A stretch of DNA of 41,435 nucleotides, taken from positions 1 to 41,435 of the forward strand of contig JABANN010000300.1 in assembly GCA_013115125.1 (NCBI GenBank), in the 5' to 3' direction. This document shows, piece by piece, positions 10,601 through 20,807 of this stretch; the stretch's first letter is position 1, and every line of letters begins with the position of its first letter. The notes under the pieces are model-generated. The model was not told the DNA's origin. It saw only the letters and a list, made by a program, of their open reading frames with translations, and did not search any database. Made by a program: the position numbers and the translations under genes. Origin of the DNA: Perkinsus olseni (Eukaryota > Perkinsozoa > Perkinsida).

Positions 10601-11913
10601 GAATTGCGTTCATACTAGCTTCACTTATCAACTGCCATTTTGTGGACTACTCGACATTCTATGTCGTTCCACTATTATGCCCCTATTCGTCCTACTACAC
10701 TCCCCACAACAAACCAGTGCAGATCCCTCCAACGATTTGCGCAGCCAAGCCTTACGAGCGCAAGCGACGAGATCCTCAGTCGTCCTCAGGGTGAGGTCCG
10801 TCCTGCCTAGCAGATCCAGTCCGGCTTGGTTGCGATAGAGCGACAGCAAATCGTCGGAGTCCAGATCCACACTGTAGCCCTTGACCTGAGCAACAAAATC
10901 TCACCCTCAACTAGCGCTGAACGACAGGCTACGAAACCCAGAGCTCCGAGAGCGATTCCAATCAGACGGCCGCCGGGATGGGCATCCACGTAGGACTTGA
11001 GGCCCCACACGAAGTTGTGGCAGCCAGGCGATTGCCGACCCATGAAGACTATGCCAATGCGCAGAGTATTGGCCTGGAACCTGGAGAGGTTTGCGTCAAC
11101 ACTAATTCGATCCTGCTAGGCTGTTCACAGGCTATAAAGGCTGCGTTTCCTCTCGAAAGCCGATCTGTCCTCGTGCTTTGAAGACGTCGGAGTGGCTGAG
11201 AGAGGACCACGACTAGCGTCCTCATGCTCAAGGACCGTCGAGAACCGCCCCACTAAGTCGTCACGATCAGAGGTTCGCCCCACTAAGTCGTCACGATCAG
11301 GGGGTTCACCTTCTTCCTCTTCTACGCAGGGAAATGTGATGTCCGTCGGTGAGGTGACATCTGGATCCGCAAAAGCCACGGTTTGAGATCGGACCTACAG
11401 TGACTCATCCAAATAATCCGGTAACACCACGCTACCCTCTTCTCCTTCACAGAGTGGGAGTGCTCTGGTAAGCGGCCATGAGCTGGCGCTGCGCCCGCGA
11501 CCTCGACCGGCACCTCTCCGGTTCGCTGCGGCTCGATACTCACGGCCGTCACGTTGCATCTGGGACATAAAGCTCGTCAAGGGATGACGAGCAACTGTGC
11601 TCACGTGTAAGGAAAAGCCAACCTCAGCAGTGGCATCGACGCCCGTCGCGGGATGTCCTCCCGATCGCTCACAATGCAAAGGCCACTCGATAGCGTCGTC
11701 GGGAGTAATGGCTGGTACCTACATCATTGTCAATAGGGGACCATTGCGTGGTGATACGAAAGTTTTCTCCCTTCCTAGTTTGGGCCGGCCTATGATGTGA
11801 TATTTCATCGACTTCCCAAAGCACAGTGCTACATACTGGCTTCGAGTGCCGATCGAGCTGTGGTCAACGAACCTACCCGGCTCTCTCAACTTGCAGCGGG
11901 GATGAGCCTCCAT
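7665..11913 (-). CDS. PFP alpha-type (regulatory-like) phosphofructokinase-family subunit, 21 exons, about 854 aa
   Basis: This belongs to the pyrophosphate-fructose-6-phosphate phosphotransferase family. Exons (right to left): 11913-11723, 11559-11451, 11394-11129, 11080-10933, 10885-10756, 10558-10437, 10390-10263, 10204-10129, 9771-9661, 9604-9545, 9494-9376, 9179-9135, 9088-8990, 8939-8796, 8748-8640, 8542-8448, 8403-8219, 8196-8119, 8092-7953, 7919-7798, 7752-7665; the frame closes exactly. Family landmarks in order are GIVFMGRQSPGCHN (near residue 200), YRNQAGLDLLGRT, LALDGVVVVGGVGTHAD (near 290), KVVGVPASVENDIP (near 325), YFIRICGRSMSHIAAECAL, VLIPESVTDAL and AMPSNFDADLGYTMGY. The acidic residue expected after GG is V, and the catalytic TIDGD/TIDND motif reads SVEND, as in plant PFP alpha, suggesting a non-catalytic subunit acting in glycolysis in the cytosol. 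It is longer than the roughly 617-aa plant alpha subunit because of N- and C-terminal additions. The first exon and three introns of 22-33 nt are the least certain parts. Confidence 0.85.
11247..11306 (-). repeat. 30-bp direct duplication inside PFP-1 exon 3
   Basis: Two nearly identical 30-bp units (11247-11276 and 11277-11306) lie in the coding exon and keep the frame. They give a tandem DRDDLVGR peptide motif in the N-terminal linker that precedes the phosphofructokinase fold. Confidence 0.85.
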
Positions 11914-12275
11914 ACCTCCAGGGGAGCGATATTATGCCGGTGCGAGTACCTGCTCCACGATCCAACCAGCGGAATGAACCGAGCGACACCAGAGCCCACC
12001 CGCGAGGAGCCCGCTACGGGAGGTCATATGAAAAAAGGTCTTCCTCGTTGGGGTGCCTGCCGGGATGCTGGGCAGCTCCATCCTTTTGATGATATCTGAG
12101 GCGCAGCCACCGCCATGCTTAATTTCAACAGAAATTTCGGAAAATTCGCCCAAGCGTTCTGTATGTTCGATTTGACTTGTAAACGATGAGAGGAAAATTA
12201 GTTCAACAAGCCGCACGAATCCCGGCTCTGTAGGGCCCTTAGATCTTCGATGTCCCAAGACGGACAGATCTCTCA

Positions 12276-12315
12276 GGTTCTCTCACCGAGAGAACCACTG
12301 AAAGACTCTCAGTGG
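12276..12315. other. Two adjoining perfect stem-loops
   Basis: GGTTCTCTC and GAGAGAACC flank a 3-nt loop (12276-12296). Sharing its last bases, CCACTGA and TCAGTGG flank a 7-nt loop (12295-12315). The structure lies outside all exon models. It could be part of a small RNA or a processing signal; nothing else in the sequence shows transcription. Confidence 0.45.
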
Positions 12316-12449
12316 CAATGAGAGCACTGCCCGGAGTCAGAGGCAACAAACGCTGGTCTTAGAACGCCGTAGAAATCGTTTCCCAATCCAATGTAGGGAG
12401 TTTGGGCGCCTCCGGTCAGGAATTATCAGGATCTCCGGTGGACCTCGCT

Positions 12450-12740
12450 GCTAGGATCGGAGTCGAGAGAGGTGTCATAGACGGCCGATACGGCTGCCGA
12501 CCCTCTCAATTCCAAGCTCGAATCGGAATCGGCAGAATAGCAGACGTAGTCGAATCGGTGCTACTAGCTGCTAGCCGGAAAAAGCTTTTACGCAGAGACT
12601 TTTAAATCGCATACTGACTCAGTATTACTGAGCTACCAGCGTCTCGTACGTGGGTAGCGTGACCTTGTGCTGGAACCACGTTGCTTCGTTGACCCCGGAT
12701 TGCGTGAAGTCGTCGCAAGGGCGAATCTTGTCTGTCTGTC
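12450..12740 (-). mobile_element. Reverse-transcriptase-like fossil fragment
   Basis: A short minus-strand stretch carries an RT-like motif (KIRPCDDF followed by SGVN) of the kind seen in retroelement polymerases. No terminal repeats, integrase or RNase H were found nearby, so this is an old, broken remnant whose class (LTR, DIRS-like or other) cannot be set. Its age cannot be judged from a single copy. Confidence 0.3.
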
Positions 12741-13082
12741 AGACCGCGAAGCTCATTGTAACGACATATTAGCCTAACATTCGTCGAACTCCTTCCACTG
12801 AGAATGGGCCGCTTATGGTGCACGCTAGCACTTCCTCGATCGTCGCTTCAAAAGCCAGTCAAAGGTGAGGTCTGCCTGAAACTCACTGCAAAGAGATTTT
12901 CATATAACCTCCGAAGGCACCTAGCAGGTCATTGAGATCTATTTAACCTTTTAAAAAGAATACCCATCGGCGTGGGTTCCAAGAGCCATCCTAGGTGGGC
13001 GGGCTCAGTCTCTTCGGTGTGTGATCTCGAGATATCACCAGCAGCAGCAGTTTCCTCACTGGGACAGTCAGACTCTGGATCA

Positions 13083-16000
13083 TTAGGCGACACGAGAGCA
13101 TCGCTGCTTGTATTTCGCTGCTCTCCTCGGGCTACTCCGGTGAAACCCGTGGGCTTTCATCCCCTCGGAAGTGCAGCTCCTAGCTGTTTTCGGCAGTGTC
13201 AAGCTGGTGAACCACGGCAATGGGCCAAGGAACGGCGGCAGGTCCACGCCACCCAGAACATGCAAGTATAGTACCACGCATGAGGCTGTTCCCTTATCGC
13301 CGCGGTCTTACGGCCGGCTAGCATATTTGGCGCCAACATGGCAGCCGTTGACGGAAGGCTCATGTCAGCAAATCTTTTACGGTCTCTGACGGGCTTGGGA
13401 GGATAGAGACATTACCGGGAAGTGAAGTGCGCTGCAACATCAACGGGCCATTGAAGTTCTAAGGCACAGCAGCGAGATGGACGTCTCCGAGCTCAGAAAT
13501 CCCATATAAATACAAAAGATCGGTGACAATTTCTCCTCACCTTCAGGCGGCATGTAGGCAGCCAATAAGGATATAGTCCGGCCATCAGACAAGGGCCCCT
13601 CGAACTGATACGGCCCTGGTTGGCGACTGTGCGTAGCCATCCTGAAGAGAAAGGAGAATCGGTGAAGCAAGGCCAACCTGTTAAGTCTCACATATCGCCC
13701 ATCCTGAGCTTGTTGTAGATGTTCATCACATGATCGTCCCGAGTCTGAAGGAGAACGCAGGATGTCTATCGCGCCATAACATTGATTCGGGAGCAGGCGG
13801 CCACGATTGCTCGTAACCGAAAAGAGCGAAGCGACGAGATCATCTACTGTCTGAGCTACGTTCAATTCTCACTACGAATACTGAATTCCTATCCATTCTG
13901 TTCATAGCATTGTTCGGCCCACAAGATCCTGACTAGAGCTGAAATAGCCTTTTCAACACTCACACAAATCTGCCTTTTCGACACCAGGAGGACTTTGGCC
14001 TCTCTCTTCAGCTTCTGGTTTGCTCGATAGACCGCCTCCTTGTTCTCAGCAATCGCCGGTATGGGAATCAGCTCGGGCTCCTTTTGCCTAAGAGAAAGGT
14101 GTGCCACGCCATTTACAAGCGACCGGGGCCGGTTACAGTCCATCCAAGCATAAAAGCCGAATAGACTCCACGGAAGTGACGGTCCACTAGAACCAGAATG
14201 AAGTCGAGTGGCGGAGGCGAAATTACGAGGCCCTGTATTCGACGCCGAGCGTTACATAATGAGAGTTACACTCTTACTTCCTCAAAAGAGGAGCCAAGGG
14301 TATACCACCAAGACCCCATTGAGTAGTGTCCTTGAGCAGGTCAGTTACGACTGCTATATAGCCATTGTATCTGGTAGTGATGAACTCCGTGCTGCGTTAT
14401 CAAGTCCACGCGACGAGCGGACGAAACGGTCTAGACCGACATGAGCCGCTGTTAAGTTCCATCCCGTTACTGATTGAAAGGAAATTTGCTGATAATGACT
14501 GCAACCTCTTTGAAAATGCTGAACGCGCTGCGTAGGATTCCAACGGCTCGGTGCTCAGATGCGTTCCATCAGATATCTTACTTTCCTTCTGGCGCCACCG
14601 CTAATGCAGCGGCAGCCTGCCCTAGGGCCCAGCCAAACTGAGAGTCGAACTTGCTCGGCAGCGGACAGCGAGCCTCCTGCCCCAGGTAGTGCACTCGGAG
14701 ACACGGTATTGGGAACTGCAAAACGTCAGTGAGGACACTAACAGGATTGACGGACAATTCACATACAACAATCAAGCGTCGCATTCTGACGGAGAACAGT
14801 TGAAATTACAAACGAGTGCCTCGGCAGATTTTGCCCAACAGTAGAGCAGTCACATTTAGTGAGAGTCGTTGATTGCTTCAACTACCCATGAAAACCTTCC
14901 GAGGTTCGTTTCGCTTCGCTGCTAACCCTCCCTCACCTCTTCCTCCATGTCTTGGATCGAATCTTCATCATAGCTCTCAGTGCCCGCTATCGAGCTCCCC
15001 CCTTGCGAGCCAGGTCTGCACGAAAACCCAGCAAACGGATCCACCAACCCTCAGTCGGCGATTGAGGAAGGCTGGCTTACCCGGAAGTCCCACCGCCAAT
15101 ATCCTTAGCAGCATTCCTTCTTCGGATGCCCTCGTTCATCACACCTGACGGATATCCCGGTCCACAAAGCCGGGGTTAAGAGTGCAACCTACGAATGTGC
15201 TCCATCACCAACATGGCAAGAAGCCTCTCAGGCTCCGTCTCCACCACGATCGGCTTGCCCTCTTTATCGTAGGCCTGTAATAACACAGAAGACGAATCGG
15301 TTAATAGTATGCCGGCCCCGTTGAAGCGGTTATTCTTCGTAACTAGGCAAAATAGTTTTCGCTGTGAGGGAACGAGCGTGGAGAATGGGCTGGTAATAAG
15401 AGTTGGGCTACAACGCTGATACCACAGAATCAGGGAAGGGATTTCATACTGTGGAATTGAGTCAATTCAATTGACGGGCAATTGTGATGGTATGCTACCT
15501 ACGTCGTTTCACCTACCTTGACTAAACGATCCTGGTCTGACCTCGGCAGCTGGATGAAGATGTCGAGGCAAGGTGGGGATAAACTGAGACAAGTCAACAG
15601 CTCCAACGGAAGAAGGATACTATAAGGGGCACAGGGGGGGGGACCCAGGAGCGATCACCGGAATGGCAGACTTACAATCGAAGGGCGTCGTCGATAGAAG
15701 GAGGCTTGTCGATATCGGGCCAATTCTGTTGGAGCTGTCGGCATTCTCGCTGAGACGACCGACTGATTCCGCTGCTAGTCGGGATCAGGCTGGCCTACCT
15801 CGAGATCGGCGAAGTGTGGCAGGAAATCATAGAATCCATCAGATATGAGAATCTGATGTTGAAGAATGCGCGACATGAATAGTGGCGGACCGTCCCCACC
15901 GTGCCGCTCCTCAGTCGATGCATTTGGTAGCGTTTTATCATCAAATTCGCCACACTCCTCACCAGACTCCTCAGTGTCTTCACTCGCCCATCCGGCCCAC

Positions 16001-17829
16001 ACTGGGGCAAATCCTCGGCCAGAATCGTATAAGTCGGGCGAACCTCAAATACGTTGCACAATGGGAACTGGGGTCTCTTGCGTACCATCCCCTACCTGCA
16101 GCGCCACCTCAAGTGTTGCGGTACTAGAACCGCAACGGATGAAATGGTAGTCTATATGCCTTCCGGATGAGAGGCCGTCCATTGACAGGTTTCCGGCAAA
16201 TTCACAGCTCACCTGAACGAATCCTTCACCTCACCTCGAGTGGCGGTCTTACGGTCATGGCCGAGTCAAAGCCTAGGGTTATAGGAAGCCACTTCGGTAC
16301 GTAAACCTACGAGAAGAGTAGACGATTCGGCATGAGTTACCACGACACCCACGTTGCAGTTCGGCGATTGGAAGACCGAAATAATCGACACACGTTCGGC
16401 CTCCGGCACAGTCTCGAAGTAGCAGACAAGCTGCGATACGTGCGATATCTGGGGAGAGCAGATGCGTTGTAAAGTTCAAAACGACTCACCTCTGCGGGGC
16501 CACCAGCGACGACCAGACCATGTAGGCCATACTCGTGGCAGAGTCCGTGTATTTCCTTAAAGTCGCCTTCGTCCATCGCGCGGAGGCTGCCGTAACTGTC
16601 GATGGGTGATATCCACAGGGGAAGATGCAAGGATGGCGGGCTATATGAACACAAGGGCGTGTGGTGTAGTGGTATCACGTCTGCTTTGCATGCAGAAGGC
16701 CCCGGGTTCAAACCCCGGCACGTCCAGCTTATGCAGCCTGACTATTTCTAGCACTTAGCGCACGCATCTGCGCTGCACCCTCTTACTCACCGTAACAGAT
16801 CTGATCCACCTTGGTTGGCGTAGCTACTGAGGTTCGGCATCTTATTCAACTCCAAGAACCTCCGACTTGCAAACCCGCTAGGGCCGTCCATGAAACCCAG
16901 CAGGCGATACTTTGCTGAAATACTCATCATCCGTATACAACCGCACACCCCACAATCGCCGTGGCCTACGAAATCTCTGCTTTAAATGGTCATTGATTCC
17001 TAGAACAACATTGTGGATGCCCGAAGCTGGGCCCCATACTCCAGTGAGCATCACTCCGATAGTCACCTGAGCATCCTAGACTCATCGATCTTCCCCCAGC
17101 TCGTTTTCTCACCTCCCGAGCGAACTCTCCAGTAGCTCCGTTCCGGTCACCACTATTCGCTCGGGGACGCAGCATAACCGGAGTGTCATGCGACCTCAGA
17201 CAGGGCCAGTCTCGGAATACTTCGGAATCCAGCTCCAGTCTGGCGTCCTCAACCCGCTCGACTACGTAGCTACTGGTCTTCTCACAGTTCACCACATCAG
17301 GGGTGAGGATACCTGAGCGGCCCGACAGTTCACCACCGTCGGCCGCGAAGCTTCCAAGACTCACGTCGTTGATTGCATAGGATCTCCATAGCGCTTCGAT
17401 TCTGGAAGCTTCGGACCGCGCAGGAATAGTCCCTCATGGAGTCCATACTGTCGTCGTACCACCTACACCACACGCGTGCGGTTCCTAATGCGTCGTGCGA
17501 GCCAGCGGAGCCCACTTGAAAGGGTAGTGGTACTCCTGCCGCGGAGGTCTCGTCTTCGTGCGAGCCTTACGAGCTCTAGAAAATTCCGAGCTGGCCGGCG
17601 GCGCACTGCCAGTCGGAGATCTGCTTGGCGCCGGTGGTTGCTCTGCCCTATCCGCGCGAACCGAGAGCTTGTGGCGTCTCTCGAACTTCCTAGGCGCATT
17701 CAAGCGCGGTCCTATAGGTTTAGCCCCGGGCTCAGTAGCGGCTCCCTGCTCCGCGGACTCCCCGGTCGAGTTCTCCCCCGGCGTCCCATTACCCCGGCCG
17801 GGAGGACTCTGAGCGGCCTCCCCCTCCAT
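13083..17829 (-). CDS. Highly divergent PFP-like protein, 24 exons, about 905 aa
   Basis: This is a second phosphofructokinase-family gene, head-to-tail with the PFP-alpha-type gene. Exons: 17829-17516, 17462-17365, 17312-17113, 17066-16970, 16914-16791, 16595-16490, 16448-16341, 16306-16253, 16212-16096, 16067-15900, 15852-15799, 15749-15676, 15619-15517, 15274-15193, 15144-15081, 15015-14937, 14715-14582, 14370-14278, 14087-13964, 13850-13678, 13641-13541, 13458-13416, 13385-13275, 13179-13083; phases agree throughout. Family landmarks are TIGVMLTGVWGPASGIHN, LLGFMDGPSGF, YANQGGSDLL, HGLVVAGGPAE, TLGFDSAMT, YHFIRCGSS, ILISDGFYDFLP, EARCPLPSKFDSQFGWALGQ, NGYIAVVTDLL and PGPYQFEGP. The nucleotide and catalytic motifs are gone (GGPAEISH for GGDDSNT; FQSPNCN where TIDGD belongs), so activity is very unlikely. 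The first exon encodes a P/R-rich tail not seen in the family. The last two exons are tentative. A tRNA-Ala gene lies antisense in intron 5. Confidence 0.75.
16655..16726 (+). tRNA. tRNA-Ala(TGC)
   Basis: This is a complete cloverleaf of 72 nt. The acceptor GGGCGTG pairs with CACGTCC, the anticodon arm is TCTGC-TTTGCAT-GCAGA, and the T-arm is CCGGG-TTCAAAC-CCCGG with discriminator A. The gene lies wholly inside an intron (16596-16790) of the divergent PFP-like gene, on the opposite strand. Confidence 0.95.
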
Positions 17830-17964
17830 TAAGGAGAAAAGTAAACTATCCACACGCCAGCCTATCATCAGCTAGAGGTGTCAGAATAAACAGCCTAGCA
17901 GCCTCACGACACGCCCCTCCAATTGAACAACCCCTGGCCAACAACTCCTCCAGAAACGTTCCCA

Positions 17965-20015
17965 CTACTCCCCAAAAACACCAAGTAGATCAGCGACAAG
18001 CGCCACGCCGTATCCGCTGGCTCTGCCCTCCTTCCAAGTTACCGGGAAGGCCATGTCCACGTGCAAGTAGGATGGTATCTTACCGTCCCCGCACGCAGCG
18101 CGAAGATTCTCGTAGACGAACCAACCAGCTGCAGACACGGGGGCGTCCGTCCTCACTTTCACCTGACAAGCACTGCTCCCGAAAAGGATTTCCGAGGGCA
18201 ACTTACGGAGTTAGTCAAGTCAGCAACCTCGCTCTTGAACTGCCCCTTGTGAAGCTCCGGACAGAAGATGAGGGGATGGACGAGATCTCCAGTTTTCCTT
18301 CCACTCCGGACTGCTCGTTGTTCGAGACCCTCATCGTTGGAGACGATGGCGCCGTGCAGGTGACCGGTGGCGAGGCCCGAGGCGCCCGTCAGCGTGGCCA
18401 TATCGATCACAACTTCAGGGTTAAGGTGCTTGGCCGCATACGCCACCCCATCAGCGAGTAGGAGTCTCCCCTCGGCGTCGGTGTTGTTGATCTCAACCGT
18501 GAGGCCCGAGTACATCTTGATAACGTCATCCACCCGGTAGGAGAACGGACCAACGGCGTTTTCGGCGAGGCACTCGACAAGATGCAAGGGTTTGCCCGTA
18601 TTCCCACCGCATTGAATCGCTGACATGAAGGCGCCCAGAAGGCCAGCAGCACCTGAGAGGGCGAACTAGGTAATCAGGGTGAGCACTATCCTCCCATGCA
18701 AACCACCCAGGTTCAATTCTACCCACCTCCCATATCGGTCTTCATCCCCCGCATATTATCTGAGCTCTTAATCGAGAGCCCTCCAGTGTCGAAGGTAATC
18801 CCCTTCCCGACCAGCACCATCCCTGGCTCCCCCTCCTGCGCCCCTTCAGGATACCACGACAGCCGCACCAAAGCCGGTGGACTGCCCACTGAGCCTTTCC
18901 CAACATTCCAGATTCCACCGAAACCCCCGTCCCTCAGCTCTTCGGCCCGTATAACTTCCAACCGCACATCATGGCCCGATCTCCTCAGCTCATCCGCGAT
19001 CTTATCACACAGCCCCGTATACGTAACGGGATTGATATAGTTCGGCGGCATATCCACCAGAGCCGCAGCCGTCCGGATATTTTCAGCGACTCTTCCGATT
19101 TTTTCAGACAGCCGTGGCGCTACTCCCCCAGCCGCCTTACTCCACAGGCTGGCACTGACCGCTCCTCGACCCTCCGCCTTTCCCTTCTCTCCATACAGCG
19201 GCGCTGCTCTCGCTACGGCTAGACCGCTCGCTATCAGATCTTCCTCTTTCTCGGCGACAGCGATCACTCTAGCCGCTCGCGAGCTGCACAGGTCACCCTG
19301 CTCAGCCAACAGTTTTGTCACTTGGTCGGGCCGCGCTCTGGCGTTAAACCTCGAGCTCTCATCAGGCACCTTGAGCACCACGAGTTTCGTCAGCTCCCCC
19401 TCTCCGTCAAGGCACTCGAGTGCCACTGTAAAATTCGGAGCCGAATCTTTTGCGTCGTCCTGAGCCTTGATGAACCTCTCCAGATGAGGTTGCACCTCCT
19501 TGGGGGCGAACGGCAAGAACCCCTCAAGGGCCGCCAGCTGGCCCACCACGCCCAGGGTGCCGATTCTCTCGGCACCGAGAGAGACATCACCGTGGAAGTT
19601 GATTTCACCACGACTACCGAACAGTACGTTATTAATCTTAGCGGTGGCCTGCGAGTGGTCAGTGGAGGGATCCATCAACCATGGGGTTTTCTCAGAGACT
19701 TTGCCGGCGACCTGAGTTAAGATAAGATACTGCGCGGCCTAGGGAGTTGAACACTTGCAGATCCGAGCTGCCAACCACGATCACTTCAATCCGTTACGAA
19801 GGAGGGGAACCCAAAGTGAATGGCAAGGGGGACCTTGACAAAATGTTCTCCCGAACTCAGCTAGCGAAGGGATCCAATGACGAAAATGAAAGACGATAAT
19901 CAGCCAATTCCGCTTCCCTGAATACTACCTTAGACGAGGCGAGAGCTCCGAAAGAACGCCCGAAAGAAGGTTTGAACGAGAGTGACGGAGCGAGCCGCAG
20001 CGTCGAGATGGCCAT
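17965..20015 (-). CDS. M17 leucyl aminopeptidase family (NPEPL1-like), 571 aa, four exons
   Basis: Exons 20015-19929, 19711-18727, 18652-18207 and 18162-17965 give 572 codons including stop; introns are 217, 74 and 44 nt. M17 hallmarks are present: VGKGITFDTGGLSIK (metal-binding Lys and Asp), KTDMGGAAGLLGAF and NNTDAEGRL (metal-binding Asp and Glu, catalytic Arg), then GATLTGA-type strand DMATLTGASG and a GYGVALVADLL end. RAEELRDGGFGGIWNVGKG closely follows the animal NPEPL1 pattern. It should be a hexameric dizinc exopeptidase releasing N-terminal residues. The first exon encodes a basic, hydroxylated leader (MAISTLRLAPSLSFKPSF) that could direct import into a mitochondrion or plastid; without it the protein would start at 19675. 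Its stop lies 135 nt upstream of the next gene's ATG. Confidence 0.92.
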
Positions 20016-20523
20016 GGAAACAGGAGAGGCAGTCTGGGTGGAATAAGGTGGCTTCCCCAAAGGCCCTGTCTCTGACTTCCGCCGATCACCGGACCATAAG
20101 CAGGAACAGAACCAACGAGACAGAGGCAATGCCATATTTGCCACGATGAGATCAAGGGCAGGTCCGTCTTTTTAGTGCGACCCACATTCAGGATAGCTTA
20201 CACGCGCAGCGACAGCGCCTTCGAAGCTACGGTAGGGACCAACTGTCCCAGTGGGTCCGTCATCCTCACTCCACTACGCTGCCCTTTTAGATTGTTAGCT
20301 GCTAAAGCAACAAGAAGCTGCTCACCGCAGAAGAGTGACTTCAGCTTCGTATTAGTCAACCGAGAACGTCGACCCTGACCATGGGCATCTCATCAGGCCC
20401 ACTCTAAAACCAGGCCCCCCACCAGAACCTCGCGAGTCGAGCGAGAATGGCCCTGCGGTTTGTAACTATCACTCCGCTGCCTGCAAAACACGGAGACCGT
20501 CATCGGTCACGACTATAAACGCC
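20016..20523. other. Upstream region of the aminopeptidase gene
   Basis: The leader frame stays open to an upstream ATG at 20138 (MALPLSRWF), so a longer N-terminus is possible. Otherwise I see no gene; the open plus-strand frame at 20175-20378 has no supporting features. Confidence 0.35.
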
Positions 20524-20603
20524 TGACAGCTGTGGGGTTCGAACCCACGCCCTTTCGGACTGGCGCCTTAAGCCAGCGCCTTAGACCACTCGGCCAAACT
20601 GCC
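20524..20603 (-). tRNA. tRNA-Leu(AAG), copy 3
   Basis: It is identical in layout to copy 2, with anticodon AAG and B box GGTTCGAACCC. The acceptor has one G-U pair (GGCAGTT/AGCTGTC). The flank at 20604-20690 matches the flank of copy 2 over roughly 80 bases. Confidence 0.9.
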
Positions 20604-20807
20604 GATGTACACTTCAGACTTAACAGAGGAGAATTCATATCAAGACAGCCGTAAGGCATGTCCCAACCGCCCATCCCCGTCTCTCCTTTACTCACAATAA
20701 GCCGGCCAAAGTTTCACCCCACTTTAGTCAGTACTAAACGCGAGCCTCGAGGAGAGTATGAACACACGACCACATCCCGAGTGTCGCTCATTACACGGTA
20801 CATGACG

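Larger units (their letters stand above)
11914..13082. other. Intergenic stretch between the two PFP-family genes
   Basis: A minus-strand open frame with an in-frame donor (12088-11957, beginning MELPSIPAGTPTRK) could be an extra 5' exon of PFP-1. A + strand frame overlaps it (11797-12099). The rest holds paired hairpins at 12276-12315 and a retroelement fossil near 12450-12740. An open minus-strand frame rich in S and E (about 12943-13160) may be an alternative tail of the upstream gene. Confidence 0.4.

Noticed and set aside
11395-11679. PFP-1 start at 11568 using an R/G-rich frame (RRGAGRGRGRS)
   Set aside because: A different frame of the same exon (EPQRTGEVPVEVAGAAP) joins in phase with the exons on both sides and gives a total length divisible by three.
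11797-12099. 100-codon plus-strand frame
   Set aside because: It overlaps the first PFP-1 exon in antisense and lacks splice or domain support.
17476-17832. Plus-strand frames opposite the PFP-2 first exon
   Set aside because: The region is GC-rich and open in several frames; only the minus frame joins to the downstream family exons.
20513-20695. Open frame containing AVWPSGLRRWLKAPVRKG and its twin at 6964-7341
   Set aside because: These are translations through the tRNA-Leu genes, a familiar source of spurious proteins.
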